Shown here in pieces: positions 10,598 to 19,010 of a stretch of 64,000 nt of DNA (position 1 is the stretch's first letter; every line of letters starts with the position of its first letter). A model generated the notes under the pieces. That model made no database searches. It saw nothing but the letters and a program-made list of their open reading frames with translations, and was not told the DNA's origin. The stretch comes from JAJEAO01 sp963667635 (GTDB lineage: Bacteria > Acidobacteriota > Vicinamibacteria > Marinacidobacterales > Marinacidobacteraceae), in the NCBI GenBank assembly GCA_965232015.1, contig OZ246946.1:2728001-2792000 (forward strand), in the 5' to 3' direction. The translations under genes were made by a program, and so were the position numbers.

Positions 10598-11001
10598 CGG
10601 TGTTCGTGGACACGTCCGCACTCATGACCCTGCTCGACCGCGGAGATCCCCGACACGACGCCACGGTCGCAGCGTGGGACTCGGTGGCCGAGACGGCCGA
10701 TCTGCTGACTTCCAACTACGTGGCGGTGGAGTCCTTCGCCCTCGCGCAGAGCCGGATGGGTATGGCCGCGCTGCGGGCCCTCTGCACCGACATCCTGCCG
10801 GCGATGGAAGTCGCGTTCGTCACCTCGGAGGAGCACGCCGCTTCCCTCGGGACGGTGCTCGCCGCCGATCGCCGACGCCTGTCGTTCGTGGACTGCTCGA
10901 GTTTCGAGATGATGCGGCGCCGGGGGATTCGCACGGCGCTCGCGCTCGACCGCGATTTCGCCCGTCAGGGCTTCCGCGTACTGCCGGAGCCGCCCGGCTG
11001 A
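10594..11001 (+). CDS. VapC-like PIN-domain toxin
   Basis: 135-residue PIN-domain ribonuclease. The first acidic residue of the active site is in VFVDTSALMTLLD; the others are the Glu in NYVAVESFAL and the Asp residues in LSFVDCSSFEMM and ALALDRDFARQGF. PIN toxins cleave tRNA or rRNA with Mg2+. The GTG start overlaps the antitoxin stop, so toxin translation should depend on antitoxin translation. All four acidic positions appear present, so the module looks intact. Confidence 0.88.
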   Translation: MTVFVDTSALMTLLDRGDPRHDATVAAWDSVAETADLLTSNYVAVESFALAQSRMGMAALRALCTDILPAMEVAFVTSEEHAASLGTVLAADRRRLSFVDCSSFEMMRRRGIRTALALDRDFARQGFRVLPEPPG

Positions 11002-11063
11002 GACCCCCGAGGCGTTTCGAGAGATCGACCTGAGACCACCGAGGCGCTTCGAGAGACCGACTC
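11000..11063 (+). repeat. Two 32-base tandem units after vapC
   Basis: GAGACCCCCGAGGCGTTTCG at 11000 is repeated with four substitutions at 11032 as GAGACCACCGAGGCGCTTCG, each followed by AGAGA-C-GA. The period is 32 bases. The first unit includes the toxin stop codon, suggesting local slippage duplication. Nothing else was seen between 11064 and 11208. Confidence 0.5.
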
Positions 11064-11208
11064 TCCCCTCCCCGAGGCAAGCAGGGTGTGGGTCAGGCCA
11101 CGTGATCCTCTCGAGAGGGTCGCGATCGTCCGGATTCCCCGCCCCGCACTCGGGCAAGCGGTGCGACCAACGACCGGGCCCGCTGACCGGGGCGCCGCGC
11201 CGGCCCGG

Positions 11209-11568
11209 TCACAGGATCCATGGCTCCTCCCGCGCCATCCCGGCCTCACAGCCGAGGGCGACGGTCAGTGCGCGGCAGACCTCGAACATGCGTCCGGGTC
11301 CGAGGCGGCCGAGCCAGCGGTGGAGATCGGAACGCTGCACCGTCTGGATGTGATCCAGGTTCACGACGCTGTCGTGCTTGAGCCCGTGCATGATTCCAAC
11401 CCGCACTTCCGTTGGCATGCCGCGAATCGTGGAGGTGATCGGGGCCACGGTGACCGTGTGAAGGCGGTTCACCATGACCTGGCGAGTCAGCACCAGAACC
11501 GGACGCCTGCGATCCGGCGCCGCGAAGCGATGCATCCACAGGTCGCCGCGCCTTACTCGTCTGGCCAC
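11209..11568 (-). CDS. MazF/PemK-type endoribonuclease toxin
   Basis: 119-residue toxin with the PemK/MazF fold. RRGDLWMHRFAAPDRRRPVL carries the conserved RGD-W and RP-V segments. VTVAPITSTIRGMPTEV holds the catalytic Thr/Arg region, and DSVVNLDHIQTV follows. These toxins cleave mRNA. Its start lies within the last 16 bases of the antitoxin gene, so the two are translationally coupled. The module is transcribed toward vapBC and converges with it. Confidence 0.88.
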   Translation of the reverse strand: MARRVRRGDLWMHRFAAPDRRRPVLVLTRQVMVNRLHTVTVAPITSTIRGMPTEVRVGIMHGLKHDSVVNLDHIQTVQRSDLHRWLGRLGPGRMFEVCRALTVALGCEAGMAREEPWIL

Positions 11569-11792
11569 GGCGCCGCCGCCTCCACCCAGCCTTCCAGCTC
11601 CTCCTCAATGGGCGGAAAGTCCGGCCCGTACCCCCGGATCATCTCTTCATCGATCTTCTGCGACTCCCGCCTGCGCAGCCACGCCTCCGCGATCCGCCGC
11701 ACCACCTCGGAACGCCCCAGCTCGCGCACGACTTCGTCGGCGTCGAGGCGCGCGAGCAGGTCCTTGGAGAAGTTGATCTGTACCGCCTTCAT
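11553..11792 (-). CDS. MazE-like ribbon-helix-helix antitoxin
   Basis: 79-residue antitoxin. The N-terminus (MKAVQINFSKDLLARLDAD) followed by SEVVRRIAEAWLRRRES is a short ribbon-helix-helix DNA-binding domain. The C-terminal half is acidic (IEEELEGWVEAAAPWPDE), as expected for the toxin-neutralising tail. It precedes and overlaps the MazF-type toxin by 16 bases. This ribbon-helix-helix type, rather than AbrB-type MazE, is frequent beside PemK toxins. Confidence 0.8.
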   Translation of the reverse strand: MKAVQINFSKDLLARLDADEVVRELGRSEVVRRIAEAWLRRRESQKIDEEMIRGYGPDFPPIEEELEGWVEAAAPWPDE

Positions 11793-11889
11793 GCCGGCAA
11801 TCTACCACAGGATTCTGTGTAGGTACTACCACACGGTTGCTCCACAGCAATCCGACACGCAACGACGGAGCGGGGATAATCCGCCGGGT

Positions 11890-14181
11890 ATGGTTCTCTG
11901 GCGGCGGCTGACGACTCTCGCGCTCGCCTCTCTCCTCGCCGCCGGCTGCTCCGGCCTGCCGGGGACATCTGACCCGCCGCGACCACTGAACGTGGTCGTC
12001 GTCACGCTGGACACGCTCTCGGCGCGGCATCTCGCGCAGTACGGAAACGACCGGATCGAGACCCCCGCATTCGGACGGGTCGCCGCCGAGGGCGTTCTCT
12101 TCGAACAGGCGACCGCGACCGTTCCGTTGACGTTGCCGTCGCACTCGACCATGTTCACCGGAACCTATCCGATGTTCCACGGCGTGCGAGACAACGGCGG
12201 CTACTACCTCGGCGACGAGGCGGTGACGCTCGCCGAAACGCTCGGCGACGCCGGCTGGCGGACCGGCGCCTTCGTGGCGGCCTTCGTGGTGGACTCGCGC
12301 TGGGGGCTCGATCAGGGTTTCGAGCGTTACCACGACGACTTCGACTTCCGCGAATTCGAGCGGATCAGCCTCGACACCGTCCAGCGCCGCGGGGACGATG
12401 TGCTAGACGCCGCGCTCGCGTGGATGGACGGCGTGAAGGAGGAGCGTTTCTTCTCGTGGATCCACCTCTACGACCCGCACTGGCCCTACGACGCGCCGGA
12501 GCCGTGGGGAGCCCGGGCGGGCGACTACGTCGGGGCGGACTACGACGCCGAAGTGGCGTTCACCGACTCGCTGGTGGGACGCCTCCTCGACTGGCTGGAC
12601 GCGAACGAACTGGCCGACGACACCGTGCTCGCGCTCATCGGGGACCACGGCGAGAGCCTGGGGCGCCACCGCGAGGGCGCCCACGGCTTCTTCATCTACG
12701 ACGCCACCATGCAGGTCCCGTTTCTCGTCCGGGCGCCCTACCGCCAGATCGGACGCGGGCTCCGGGTGCCCGGGCAGGTTCGCGGCCTCGACCTGATGCC
12801 CACGGTCCTGGATCTCGTCGGGGTTCCGACGCCCGCCCCCGTCCAGGGAGTGAGTCTCCGTCCGATGCTGGAGGGAACGACGACGGATCTCGACCTGTGG
12901 GCCTACTCCGAGAGCCTCTACCCGAGGAATCACTACGGCTGGTCCCCGTTGCGGGCGCTCCGCAACGGCGTGCTCCACTTCATCTCGGCGCCCCGCCCGG
13001 AGCTGTTCGAGGTCACGGAAGACCCCGGGCAGACCCGCAACCTGGCGACCGACCGACCGGGGCAGGTCCGTCAGCTCCAGGCGCGGCTCGATCAGCTCGT
13101 CGCCGAGCTCGGTTCCGACGCTGCGGAACGCCACGCGCCCGAAACGCTGGACGAGGAGACCCGCGCCCAGCTCGCGGCGCTCGGCTACCTCGGCGGCGCA
13201 TCGCGGGTCACGGTGGATCCCGACGAACCGCTCGCCGACCCCAAGGACAAGATCGTCCTCTACAACCTGCTCAAGGCGGCAGGAACCGACTCCACCGAGG
13301 ACCGGATCGAGGACGCGACGGCCAAGGTTCGGCGAGTGCTGGCCGAGGACCCCGCCATTCTCGAAGCGCACTTCGTGCTCGGCAACCTGTTCGTGAAGCA
13401 GGAGGACTGGGACGGCGCCATCGCCGCCTACCGCGAGGCGCTCGCGCTCGATCCGGAGTACCTCTCCGCCGTCCTCGGGCTCGCCGACGCCTACCGGCTG
13501 GCCGAACGCTACGAGGAGGCGGCGGCGGGCTACCGGCGGCTCCTCGACCTCGACCCGAACGACAACAAGGCCCACTACCACCTCGCCGAGATCCATGCCG
13601 CCCGCGAGGAGTACGAGGAGGCCCTGACGGTGCTGGAACGCCTCGAGGCGACCGGCGAGCAACGCGCTCCGGCGCACAACCTGAAGGGGCAGTGCCTGCT
13701 GAGCCTCGGACGGCTCGACGAGGCGGAGGCCGAGCTCCGCCGGGCGCTCGAGATGGACGATCGCCTCTCCGACGCCTGGTACAACCTCGCGCTGCTGTTC
13801 GAAGAGCGCGGAGACGGGTCGGGAGCGATCGGGGCCTACGAGACCCGGCTGGAGATGGCGCCGAAGGACTTCCGGTCCCACTTCAACCTCGCCCGGCTTC
13901 GCGGCGCGATGGGCGATCCGGTCGCCATGGAGGCGTCGTTCCGCGCCGCGCTCGAGGCCAACCCCGATTTCGCCGTGGGCTACCTCTACCTCGCCAAGGC
14001 GCTGCTCGACCGAGGGGAGCTCACCGAAGCCGAAGGGGCGGCGCTCCGGGGGCTGTCGCTCGATCCCGAGCCGGGCATGGCTCCCTTCGGTCACTTCGTG
14101 CTCGCGGACATCTACAACCGCCAGGGCAGGCTCGCCGAGGCCGAGCGCGAGGTCCGCCGGGCGCAGGCGCTCCGCCGCTGA
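11890..14181 (+). CDS. Sulfatase-fold hydrolase with C-terminal TPR array, lipoprotein
   Basis: 763-residue predicted lipoprotein (lipobox LLAAGC). Residues about 35-420 form an alkaline-phosphatase/sulfatase fold: NVVVVTLDTLSARHLAQYG with the metal-binding Asp, LPSHSTMFTGTYP, and ALIGDHGESLGRH with Asp-His ligands. Residues about 430-763 are TPR repeats (for example AHFVLGNLFVKQEDWDGAI). At the nucleophile position it reads T-L-P-S-H instead of C/S-X-P-X-R, so it is not a formylglycine sulfatase. A Thr-nucleophile phosphodiesterase or phosphotransferase is more likely. The start is chosen by the ATG just before the signal peptide. Confidence 0.85.
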   Translation: MVLWRRLTTLALASLLAAGCSGLPGTSDPPRPLNVVVVTLDTLSARHLAQYGNDRIETPAFGRVAAEGVLFEQATATVPLTLPSHSTMFTGTYPMFHGVRDNGGYYLGDEAVTLAETLGDAGWRTGAFVAAFVVDSRWGLDQGFERYHDDFDFREFERISLDTVQRRGDDVLDAALAWMDGVKEERFFSWIHLYDPHWPYDAPEPWGARAGDYVGADYDAEVAFTDSLVGRLLDWLDANELADDTVLALIGDHGESLGRHREGAHGFFIYDATMQVPFLVRAPYRQIGRGLRVPGQVRGLDLMPTVLDLVGVPTPAPVQGVSLRPMLEGTTTDLDLWAYSESLYPRNHYGWSPLRALRNGVLHFISAPRPELFEVTEDPGQTRNLATDRPGQVRQLQARLDQLVAELGSDAAERHAPETLDEETRAQLAALGYLGGASRVTVDPDEPLADPKDKIVLYNLLKAAGTDSTEDRIEDATAKVRRVLAEDPAILEAHFVLGNLFVKQEDWDGAIAAYREALALDPEYLSAVLGLADAYRLAERYEEAAAGYRRLLDLDPNDNKAHYHLAEIHAAREEYEEALTVLERLEATGEQRAPAHNLKGQCLLSLGRLDEAEAELRRALEMDDRLSDAWYNLALLFEERGDGSGAIGAYETRLEMAPKDFRSHFNLARLRGAMGDPVAMEASFRAALEANPDFAVGYLYLAKALLDRGELTEAEGAALRGLSLDPEPGMAPFGHFVLADIYNRQGRLAEAEREVRRAQALRR

Positions 14182-14245
14182 GGCGCCCCGCGCGCGAGCG
14201 GGCTCCGGCGCCTCCAGGGGCCAAGAGGAGCGGATTCCGGCGCCT

Positions 14246-14635
14246 TCAGCGCCCCACGGGCCAGTACTCGACGCGCAAACCTCTCATCGGGAAGTCCTTC
14301 GGGTTTCCGGTCACGAGCCGCGCTGAGGCGCAGTACGCGGCGGCCGCGACCAGGCAGTCCGCCTGCTTCAACGTCTGCCCGCGCCTGGCGAACTCCCGTC
14401 GCCATGCGCCCGCCCGCTCTCCTTCTTCTCGACCGAGCGGCAGGATCACGAGGCCATCGAAGAGATCCCTGGCTCGACCGGCCTCTTTCGGTCGAAGGCC
14501 GCACACGATTTCGTCCACATTGATCGCGCAACTACAGGCGACATCGCCGCCAGCCCGGAGCGCGCGCACCCGGGAGATCACCGGCCGACCCCGGAGATAG
14601 TCGATGAGGACGGTCGAATCGAGCAGCACCAGCAA
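14246..14635 (-). CDS. VapC-like PIN-domain toxin
   Basis: 129-residue PIN ribonuclease. VLLDSTVLIDYLRG gives the first Asp, NVDEIVCGL the Glu, and KQADCLVAAAAYCASARL the third acidic site; LVTGNPKDF is the usual C-terminal motif. Translation probably starts at TTG 14635 (or GTG 14629), because the antitoxin stop lies only four bases upstream. It forms an operon with the ribbon-helix-helix gene at 14640-14879. No inactivating change is visible. Confidence 0.87.
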   Translation of the reverse strand: MLVLLDSTVLIDYLRGRPVISRVRALRAGGDVACSCAINVDEIVCGLRPKEAGRARDLFDGLVILPLGREEGERAGAWRREFARRGQTLKQADCLVAAAAYCASARLVTGNPKDFPMRGLRVEYWPVGR

Positions 14636-14639
14636 CGTG

Positions 14640-14879
14640 TCAACCGAGCTGGCGGGGCTCGCTCCGACGCTGCTTGCGGACCCACTCCGCGGGATCCGGA
14701 TCCCACCCGTGACCGTGATCCGGGATCACTCCGGCGGCCTTCTCGATGAGCTCCCATCGGCGATGGTGATCCACAGCGGCCCGCAGAGCCTTCCGAACGA
14801 ACTCGCTGCGGTTCCGGGGCCCGGAAATCGCGTCCACCTGAGCCATCAACGAGTCGTCCACATGAATGTGCAAACGCAT
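14640..14879 (-). CDS. VapB-like ribbon-helix-helix antitoxin
   Basis: 79 residues. MRLHIHVDDSLMAQVDAI then RSEFVRKALRAAVDHHRRWE is a classical ribbon-helix-helix DNA-binding domain. The C-terminal WDPDPAEWVRKQRRS is the toxin-binding tail. It lies immediately upstream of a PIN toxin gene. It is transcribed divergently from the FitA-like antitoxin gene at 14952, with only 72 bases between the two ATGs, so both modules probably share overlapping promoters. Confidence 0.85.
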   Translation of the reverse strand: MRLHIHVDDSLMAQVDAISGPRNRSEFVRKALRAAVDHHRRWELIEKAAGVIPDHGHGWDPDPAEWVRKQRRSEPRQLG

Positions 14880-14951
14880 GCGCAAAGCGTAGCGCAACTC
14901 GGGCGGCGGAGGGCGCGCTAGCCTTGACCCCCTGATCAGGAGGTGAGCGCC

Positions 14952-15233
14952 ATGACCACGCTGTATATCCCGAGACTCGATCCCGGCACCGAAGATCGGA
15001 TCCGTGCCCGCGCCGCCCGGAACGGGCGCTCCGTGGAAGCGGAAGCGCGAACGATCCTGACCGAGGCCGTGGCCACCGATCCGGAGCCAGAACCCGCGAC
15101 CCCGGAGCACCCGACCGGCAAGAGCTTCTACGAGGAGATTCGGAGCATTGTCGAACCGGTCGGGGACTTCGAGCTCGAGCGACTTCCGAAGGAGCCGCCC
15201 CGGGCCCCGGACTTCTCTGGGCCAGAGTGGTGA
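14952..15233 (+). CDS. FitA-like antitoxin
   Basis: 93-residue antitoxin. A perfect AGGAGG eight bases upstream fixes the ATG at 14952 in preference to the in-frame GTG at 14943. The FitA ribbon-helix-helix is visible in MTTLYIPRLDPGTEDRIRAR, and RNGRSVEAEARTILTEAV is the very typical FitA helix. A proline-rich linker leads to a C-terminal toxin-binding part. The stop overlaps the start of the FitB-like PIN toxin. Confidence 0.88.
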   Translation: MTTLYIPRLDPGTEDRIRARAARNGRSVEAEARTILTEAVATDPEPEPATPEHPTGKSFYEEIRSIVEPVGDFELERLPKEPPRAPDFSGPEW

Positions 15234-15679
15234 TCGTTGCAGACACCAACGTGCTCTCCGAGCTGATGCGCATCGCACCCGATCCGGGTGTTGTGAGCTG
15301 GTTCGAGTCCATCTCGGCCCCGGAGTTTTTCGCCACGTCCGTCACGGAGGCAGAGGTTCGGACCGGACTTCGCTCATTGCCCCGGGGACGGAGACGAAGA
15401 CGCCTGACTGAAAGCGCGGAGCGCCTGTTCGGCCATTTCACTCCCGAGCGCATCCTCGCCTTCGACCGCAGAGCGGCCGCGGCGTTCGCCCGAATCTTCG
15501 TCCACCGACAGCAGGCTGGCCGACCGATCGGCGTCGCCGACTGCCAGATCGCGGCGATCGCAAGCGTTCATGGCGCAGTCGTCGCCACTCGAAACCTGCG
15601 GGACTTCTCCGACACCGGCGTCGAGCTCGTGAATCCGTGGCGGCGCGGCGGAGGCGGCGGTGCGCTCCCCGTCACCTGA
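15227..15679 (+). CDS. FitB-like PIN-domain toxin
   Basis: About 150-residue PIN ribonuclease of the FitB group. VIVADTNVLSELMR carries the first Asp, VTEAEVRTGL the Glu, and GRPIGVADCQIAAIA the third acidic residue. VATRNLRDFSDTGVELVNPW is the standard FitB C-terminus. It starts at GTG 15227 or 15230, overlapping the antitoxin stop. Complete by motif inspection. A MITE-like inverted-repeat element begins 8 bases after its stop. Confidence 0.9.
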   Translation: MVIVADTNVLSELMRIAPDPGVVSWFESISAPEFFATSVTEAEVRTGLRSLPRGRRRRRLTESAERLFGHFTPERILAFDRRAAAAFARIFVHRQQAGRPIGVADCQIAAIASVHGAVVATRNLRDFSDTGVELVNPWRRGGGGGALPVT

Positions 15680-15687
15680 AGCGGCAC

Positions 15688-15883
15688 AATTCAGCCTGTG
15701 GACAAAGTCACGCGGCATTCGAGCGGCGATGCATCCCGCCTGAACGCGCCCCTCCGCTTCGCTTCGGGGCGCTCTTCGTTGCGCATCAGTCGGAATACAC
15801 CCGGTATTCCTCCCTCGCGCGCCTCGTCAGCCGGGCGCCTCGCCACTCTCGGTGCTCACGCGACTTTATCCACAGGCTGAATT
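15688..15883. mobile_element. MITE-like 196-bp inverted-repeat element
   Basis: The ends 15688-15709 (AATTCAGCCTGTGGACAAAG + TC) and 15862-15883 are reverse complements over 22 bases with one mismatch. The interior (about 150 bases) has no credible gene but contains GGAATACACCCGGTATTCC-like and GCGCCCC..GGGGCGC hairpins. It lies between the FitB toxin stop and the Shine-Dalgarno of the oligopeptidase gene. No clear target duplication was found. The structure suggests a non-autonomous element; this window holds no second copy. Confidence 0.5.
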
Positions 15884-15925
15884 CGCCCGGCGGCCCGGAG
15901 CCGTCGCCCACCGGAAGGAGTCGTG

Positions 15926-18058
15926 ATGCATCCTTATCTTCTTGCTCTCATCGCCGCCGCGGTCGCGCTCGCGACCGGGTGCGCCGGATCCGGAGACCCC
16001 GAACCGACGATGCCCGACAACCCGTTCTTCACCGAGAGCACGCTGCCCTACGGGCTGCCTCCCTTCGACCGGATCGAGAACGACCACTACCGGCCGGCGT
16101 TCGAGCGCGGCATGGAGGAGCATCTCGCCGAAATCGCGGCGGTCGCCGGGGACGCCGAGCCGGCCACCTTCGAGAACACGATCCTCGCTCTCGAGCGCTC
16201 CGGCGCCCTGCTCGACCGGGTCTCGCGCGTCTTCTTCAGCCTCGCGTCCGCCGACACGAACGACACGATCAACGAGGTGCGGGCCGAACTCGCGCCGAAG
16301 CTGGCGGCGCATTTCGACGACATCCTGCTGAATGCCGAGCTCTTCGGCCGGATCGAGGCGCTCCACGAGGGCCGCGACGCTCTCGGCCTCGACCCCGAGG
16401 CGGTGCGGCTCATCGAGCGCCATCGCCGCGATTTCGTCCGCGCTGGCGCGCAGCTCGACGCGGAGGGGCAGGCGCGGATGCGCGAGATCAACGGTGAGCT
16501 CGCCTCGCTGGGAGCGCGGTTCACCCAGAACGTCCTCGACGAGGTGAACGCCTCGGCGATCGTGGTCGAAACGACCGAGGAGCTCGCCGGGCTCTCCGAC
16601 GGCGAGATCGCGGCGGCAGCCGAGGCGGCGACCGCCCGCGAACTCGACGGCCGGTACGTGATCCCTCTCCTGAACACGAGCGGGCAGCCGGCGCTGGCGT
16701 CACTCGAAGACCGCTCGCTTCGGGAGCGGATCAGCCGGACCTCGCTCGCCCGCGGCAGCCAGGGGGGCGACTACGACAACCGGGAAGTCATCACCCGGAT
16801 CGCCGAGCTGCGCGCCGAGCGCGCCGCGCTCCTCGGCTACCCCCATCACGCCGCCTACATCCTCGAGGAGCAGACGGCGCAGACCGCCGAAGCGGTGAAC
16901 GAGCGCCTCGCCGGGCTCGCCCCACCGGCGGTGGCGAACGCCCGCCGGGAGGCCTCTGACCTCGAAGCGCTCGCGGCCGCCCAGGGCGACGACCTCGAAG
17001 AGATCGCGGCGTGGGACTGGTCGTACTACACCGAGAAGCTGCGCGCCGAGCGCTACTCGTTCGACGAGGGCGAGCTGCGCCCCTACTTCGAGATGAACGG
17101 CGTCCTGGAGAACGGCGTCTTCCACGCCGCCACCCGGCTCTTCGGCCTCCGCTTCGAGGAACGCCCCGAGCTCCCGACCTACCACCCCGACGTCCGGATC
17201 TGGGAAGTCTTCGAGGAAGACGGGACCGCCCTGGGGCTGTTCATCGGCGACTTCTACGCCCGGCCCTCGAAGCGCGGCGGGGCGTGGATGAACGCCTACG
17301 TGGGGCAGTCGGGCCTGCTCGGGACGCAGCCGGTGGTGGCGAACCACCTGAACGTGCCGAAGCCGCCCGAAGGCGAGCCCACCCTGCTCACCTTCGATGA
17401 AGTGATCACCATGTTCCACGAGTTCGGGCACGCGCTCCACGGGCTGTTCTCGAACGTGGAGTATCCGACCTTCGCCGGAACTTCGGTTCCCCGCGACTTC
17501 GTGGAGTACCCGTCGCAGGTGAACGAGATGTGGGCGACCTGGCCGCAGGTGCTCGAGAACTACGCCGTCCACCACGAGACCGGCGAGCCGATCCCGGGCG
17601 AGCTGCTCGACCGCGTGCTCGAGAGCCGCACCTTCAACCAGGGCTTCGCCACCACCGAGTACCTGGCGGCGACGCTCCTCGACCTCGCCTGGCACCAGCT
17701 CGCCCCCGGCGAGGCCCCCGACGCCGACGGCGCGCTCGCCTTCGAGGAGGCGGCGCTCGAGGCCGCCGGAGTCGCCTTCGCCCCGGTGCCGCCGCGCTAC
17801 CGCAGCACCTACTTCTCCCACATCTGGGGGAGCGGCTACTCGGCGGGCTACTACTCCTACATCTGGAGCGAGGTGCTCGACGCCGACTCGGTGGAGTGGT
17901 TCCGCGAGAACGGTGGCCTGCTCCGGGAGAACGGGGACCACTTCCGCGCCACCCTGCTGTCGAAGGGCGGCAGCGTGGAGGCGATGGACCTGTTCCGCGA
18001 CTTCCGCGGGCGTGATCCGGATGTCGAGCCGCTCCTCCGCCGGCGCGGTCTGAATTGA
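15926..18058 (+). CDS. dcp: M3 family oligopeptidase, dipeptidyl carboxypeptidase-like lipoprotein
   Basis: 710-residue zinc metallopeptidase. The catalytic motif HEFGHALHGLF is in the C-terminal third, with the downstream Glu region FVEYPSQVNEMW and the substrate-binding HIWGSGYSAGYYSYIWSEV typical of Dcp/OpdA. The N-terminal helical cap (PPFDRIENDHYRPAFERGM) also matches. A signal peptide with lipobox LATGC implies membrane-anchored periplasmic peptide degradation. GGAAGGAG five bases upstream supports ATG 15926 over GTG 15923. Its stop overlaps the putative start of the heme O synthase gene. Confidence 0.93.
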   Translation: MHPYLLALIAAAVALATGCAGSGDPEPTMPDNPFFTESTLPYGLPPFDRIENDHYRPAFERGMEEHLAEIAAVAGDAEPATFENTILALERSGALLDRVSRVFFSLASADTNDTINEVRAELAPKLAAHFDDILLNAELFGRIEALHEGRDALGLDPEAVRLIERHRRDFVRAGAQLDAEGQARMREINGELASLGARFTQNVLDEVNASAIVVETTEELAGLSDGEIAAAAEAATARELDGRYVIPLLNTSGQPALASLEDRSLRERISRTSLARGSQGGDYDNREVITRIAELRAERAALLGYPHHAAYILEEQTAQTAEAVNERLAGLAPPAVANARREASDLEALAAAQGDDLEEIAAWDWSYYTEKLRAERYSFDEGELRPYFEMNGVLENGVFHAATRLFGLRFEERPELPTYHPDVRIWEVFEEDGTALGLFIGDFYARPSKRGGAWMNAYVGQSGLLGTQPVVANHLNVPKPPEGEPTLLTFDEVITMFHEFGHALHGLFSNVEYPTFAGTSVPRDFVEYPSQVNEMWATWPQVLENYAVHHETGEPIPGELLDRVLESRTFNQGFATTEYLAATLLDLAWHQLAPGEAPDADGALAFEEAALEAAGVAFAPVPPRYRSTYFSHIWGSGYSAGYYSYIWSEVLDADSVEWFRENGGLLRENGDHFRATLLSKGGSVEAMDLFRDFRGRDPDVEPLLRRRGLN

Positions 18059-18942
18059 CGGTGGGCCCGCCGCGCGGGGGCGGGCGCCTCGGGCTCGTAC
18101 TGGAGCTGGCGAAGCCGCGAATCAGCCTGTTCGTCGGGCTGGCGGCGGCCTTCGGCTTCCTGCTCGCGCCCGAGCCGGTTCCCGCCGGACGACTGGCGCT
18201 CCTCCTCGTCGGGATCGTGCTCGCGAGCGGAGGCGCCGGAGCGCTGAACCACTGGGCCGAGCGGGACCGCGACGCCCGGATGCGGCGCACCCGGGAGCGG
18301 CCGATCCCGTCGGGGCGAGTGTCCCCGACGGCGGCGGCGGCGATCGGGGTCGCCCTGTCGGCCATCGGGTCCGGGCTGCTCGCGGCGGGCGTGAACCCGC
18401 TCACCGGCGGCGTGGCGCTCGCCACGGTTCTGCTCTACCTGTTTCTCTACACGCCGCTGAAGCCCCGCACGAGCTGGAACACGCTGGCCGGGACGATTCC
18501 GGGCGCGCTCCCCGCGCTCGCCGGCTGGACCGCGGCCACCGGCTCGATCGGCTGGGGCGGCGGCGCCGCTGTCGCGATCCTGGCGGCGTGGCAGATGCCG
18601 CACGCCCTCGCGCTGGCTTGGATCTACCGCGACGACTACGCGCAGGCGGGATTCCGGATGCTCCCCTCGGTGGATCCGACCGGCCGCGCCACCGCCCGGC
18701 AGATCGCCGGGTTCGCGGTCGTCCTCGCCGCCGTCAGCCTCGCCCCCACCGCGCTCGGTCTGACCGGAGCGATCTACACCGGAGGGGCGTTCGGACTCGC
18801 GCTGTGGTCGGTGCCCATCGCGTTCGGCTTCCGGAAGGCTCGCGACACGTTCGCCGCCCGACGGATGCTGGGAGTCTCGATCGTCTGGATCCCGATGCTT
18901 CTCGCGGTGCTGATCGTGGACCGACTCGTCGGGGGTGCGTGA
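18055..18942 (+). CDS. ctaB: Protoheme IX farnesyltransferase (heme O synthase)
   Basis: 295-residue UbiA-superfamily membrane prenyltransferase that adds farnesyl to heme B for heme O/A-type oxidases. The first Asp-rich motif is NHWAERDRDARMRRTRERP and the second is YRDDYAQAGFRML; LYTPLKPRTSWNT follows the family pattern. About eight to nine hydrophobic segments are apparent. It probably starts at TTG 18055, overlapping the peptidase stop, or at GTG 18061. No cytochrome oxidase genes are nearby, so the pairing with a peptidase is unusual. Confidence 0.92.
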   Translation: MTVGPPRGGGRLGLVLELAKPRISLFVGLAAAFGFLLAPEPVPAGRLALLLVGIVLASGGAGALNHWAERDRDARMRRTRERPIPSGRVSPTAAAAIGVALSAIGSGLLAAGVNPLTGGVALATVLLYLFLYTPLKPRTSWNTLAGTIPGALPALAGWTAATGSIGWGGGAAVAILAAWQMPHALALAWIYRDDYAQAGFRMLPSVDPTGRATARQIAGFAVVLAAVSLAPTALGLTGAIYTGGAFGLALWSVPIAFGFRKARDTFAARRMLGVSIVWIPMLLAVLIVDRLVGGA

Positions 18943-19010
18943 GACGGCGCGTGGCGCATATCCCGCCAATCATGTGCTCCGATTTCCCAACCACTGACAG
19001 GAGAACTCCA

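Noticed and set aside
14182..14245. Intrinsic terminator after the sulfatase-fold gene
   Set aside because: There are GGCGCC-type stems, but no convincing single hairpin and no T-run.
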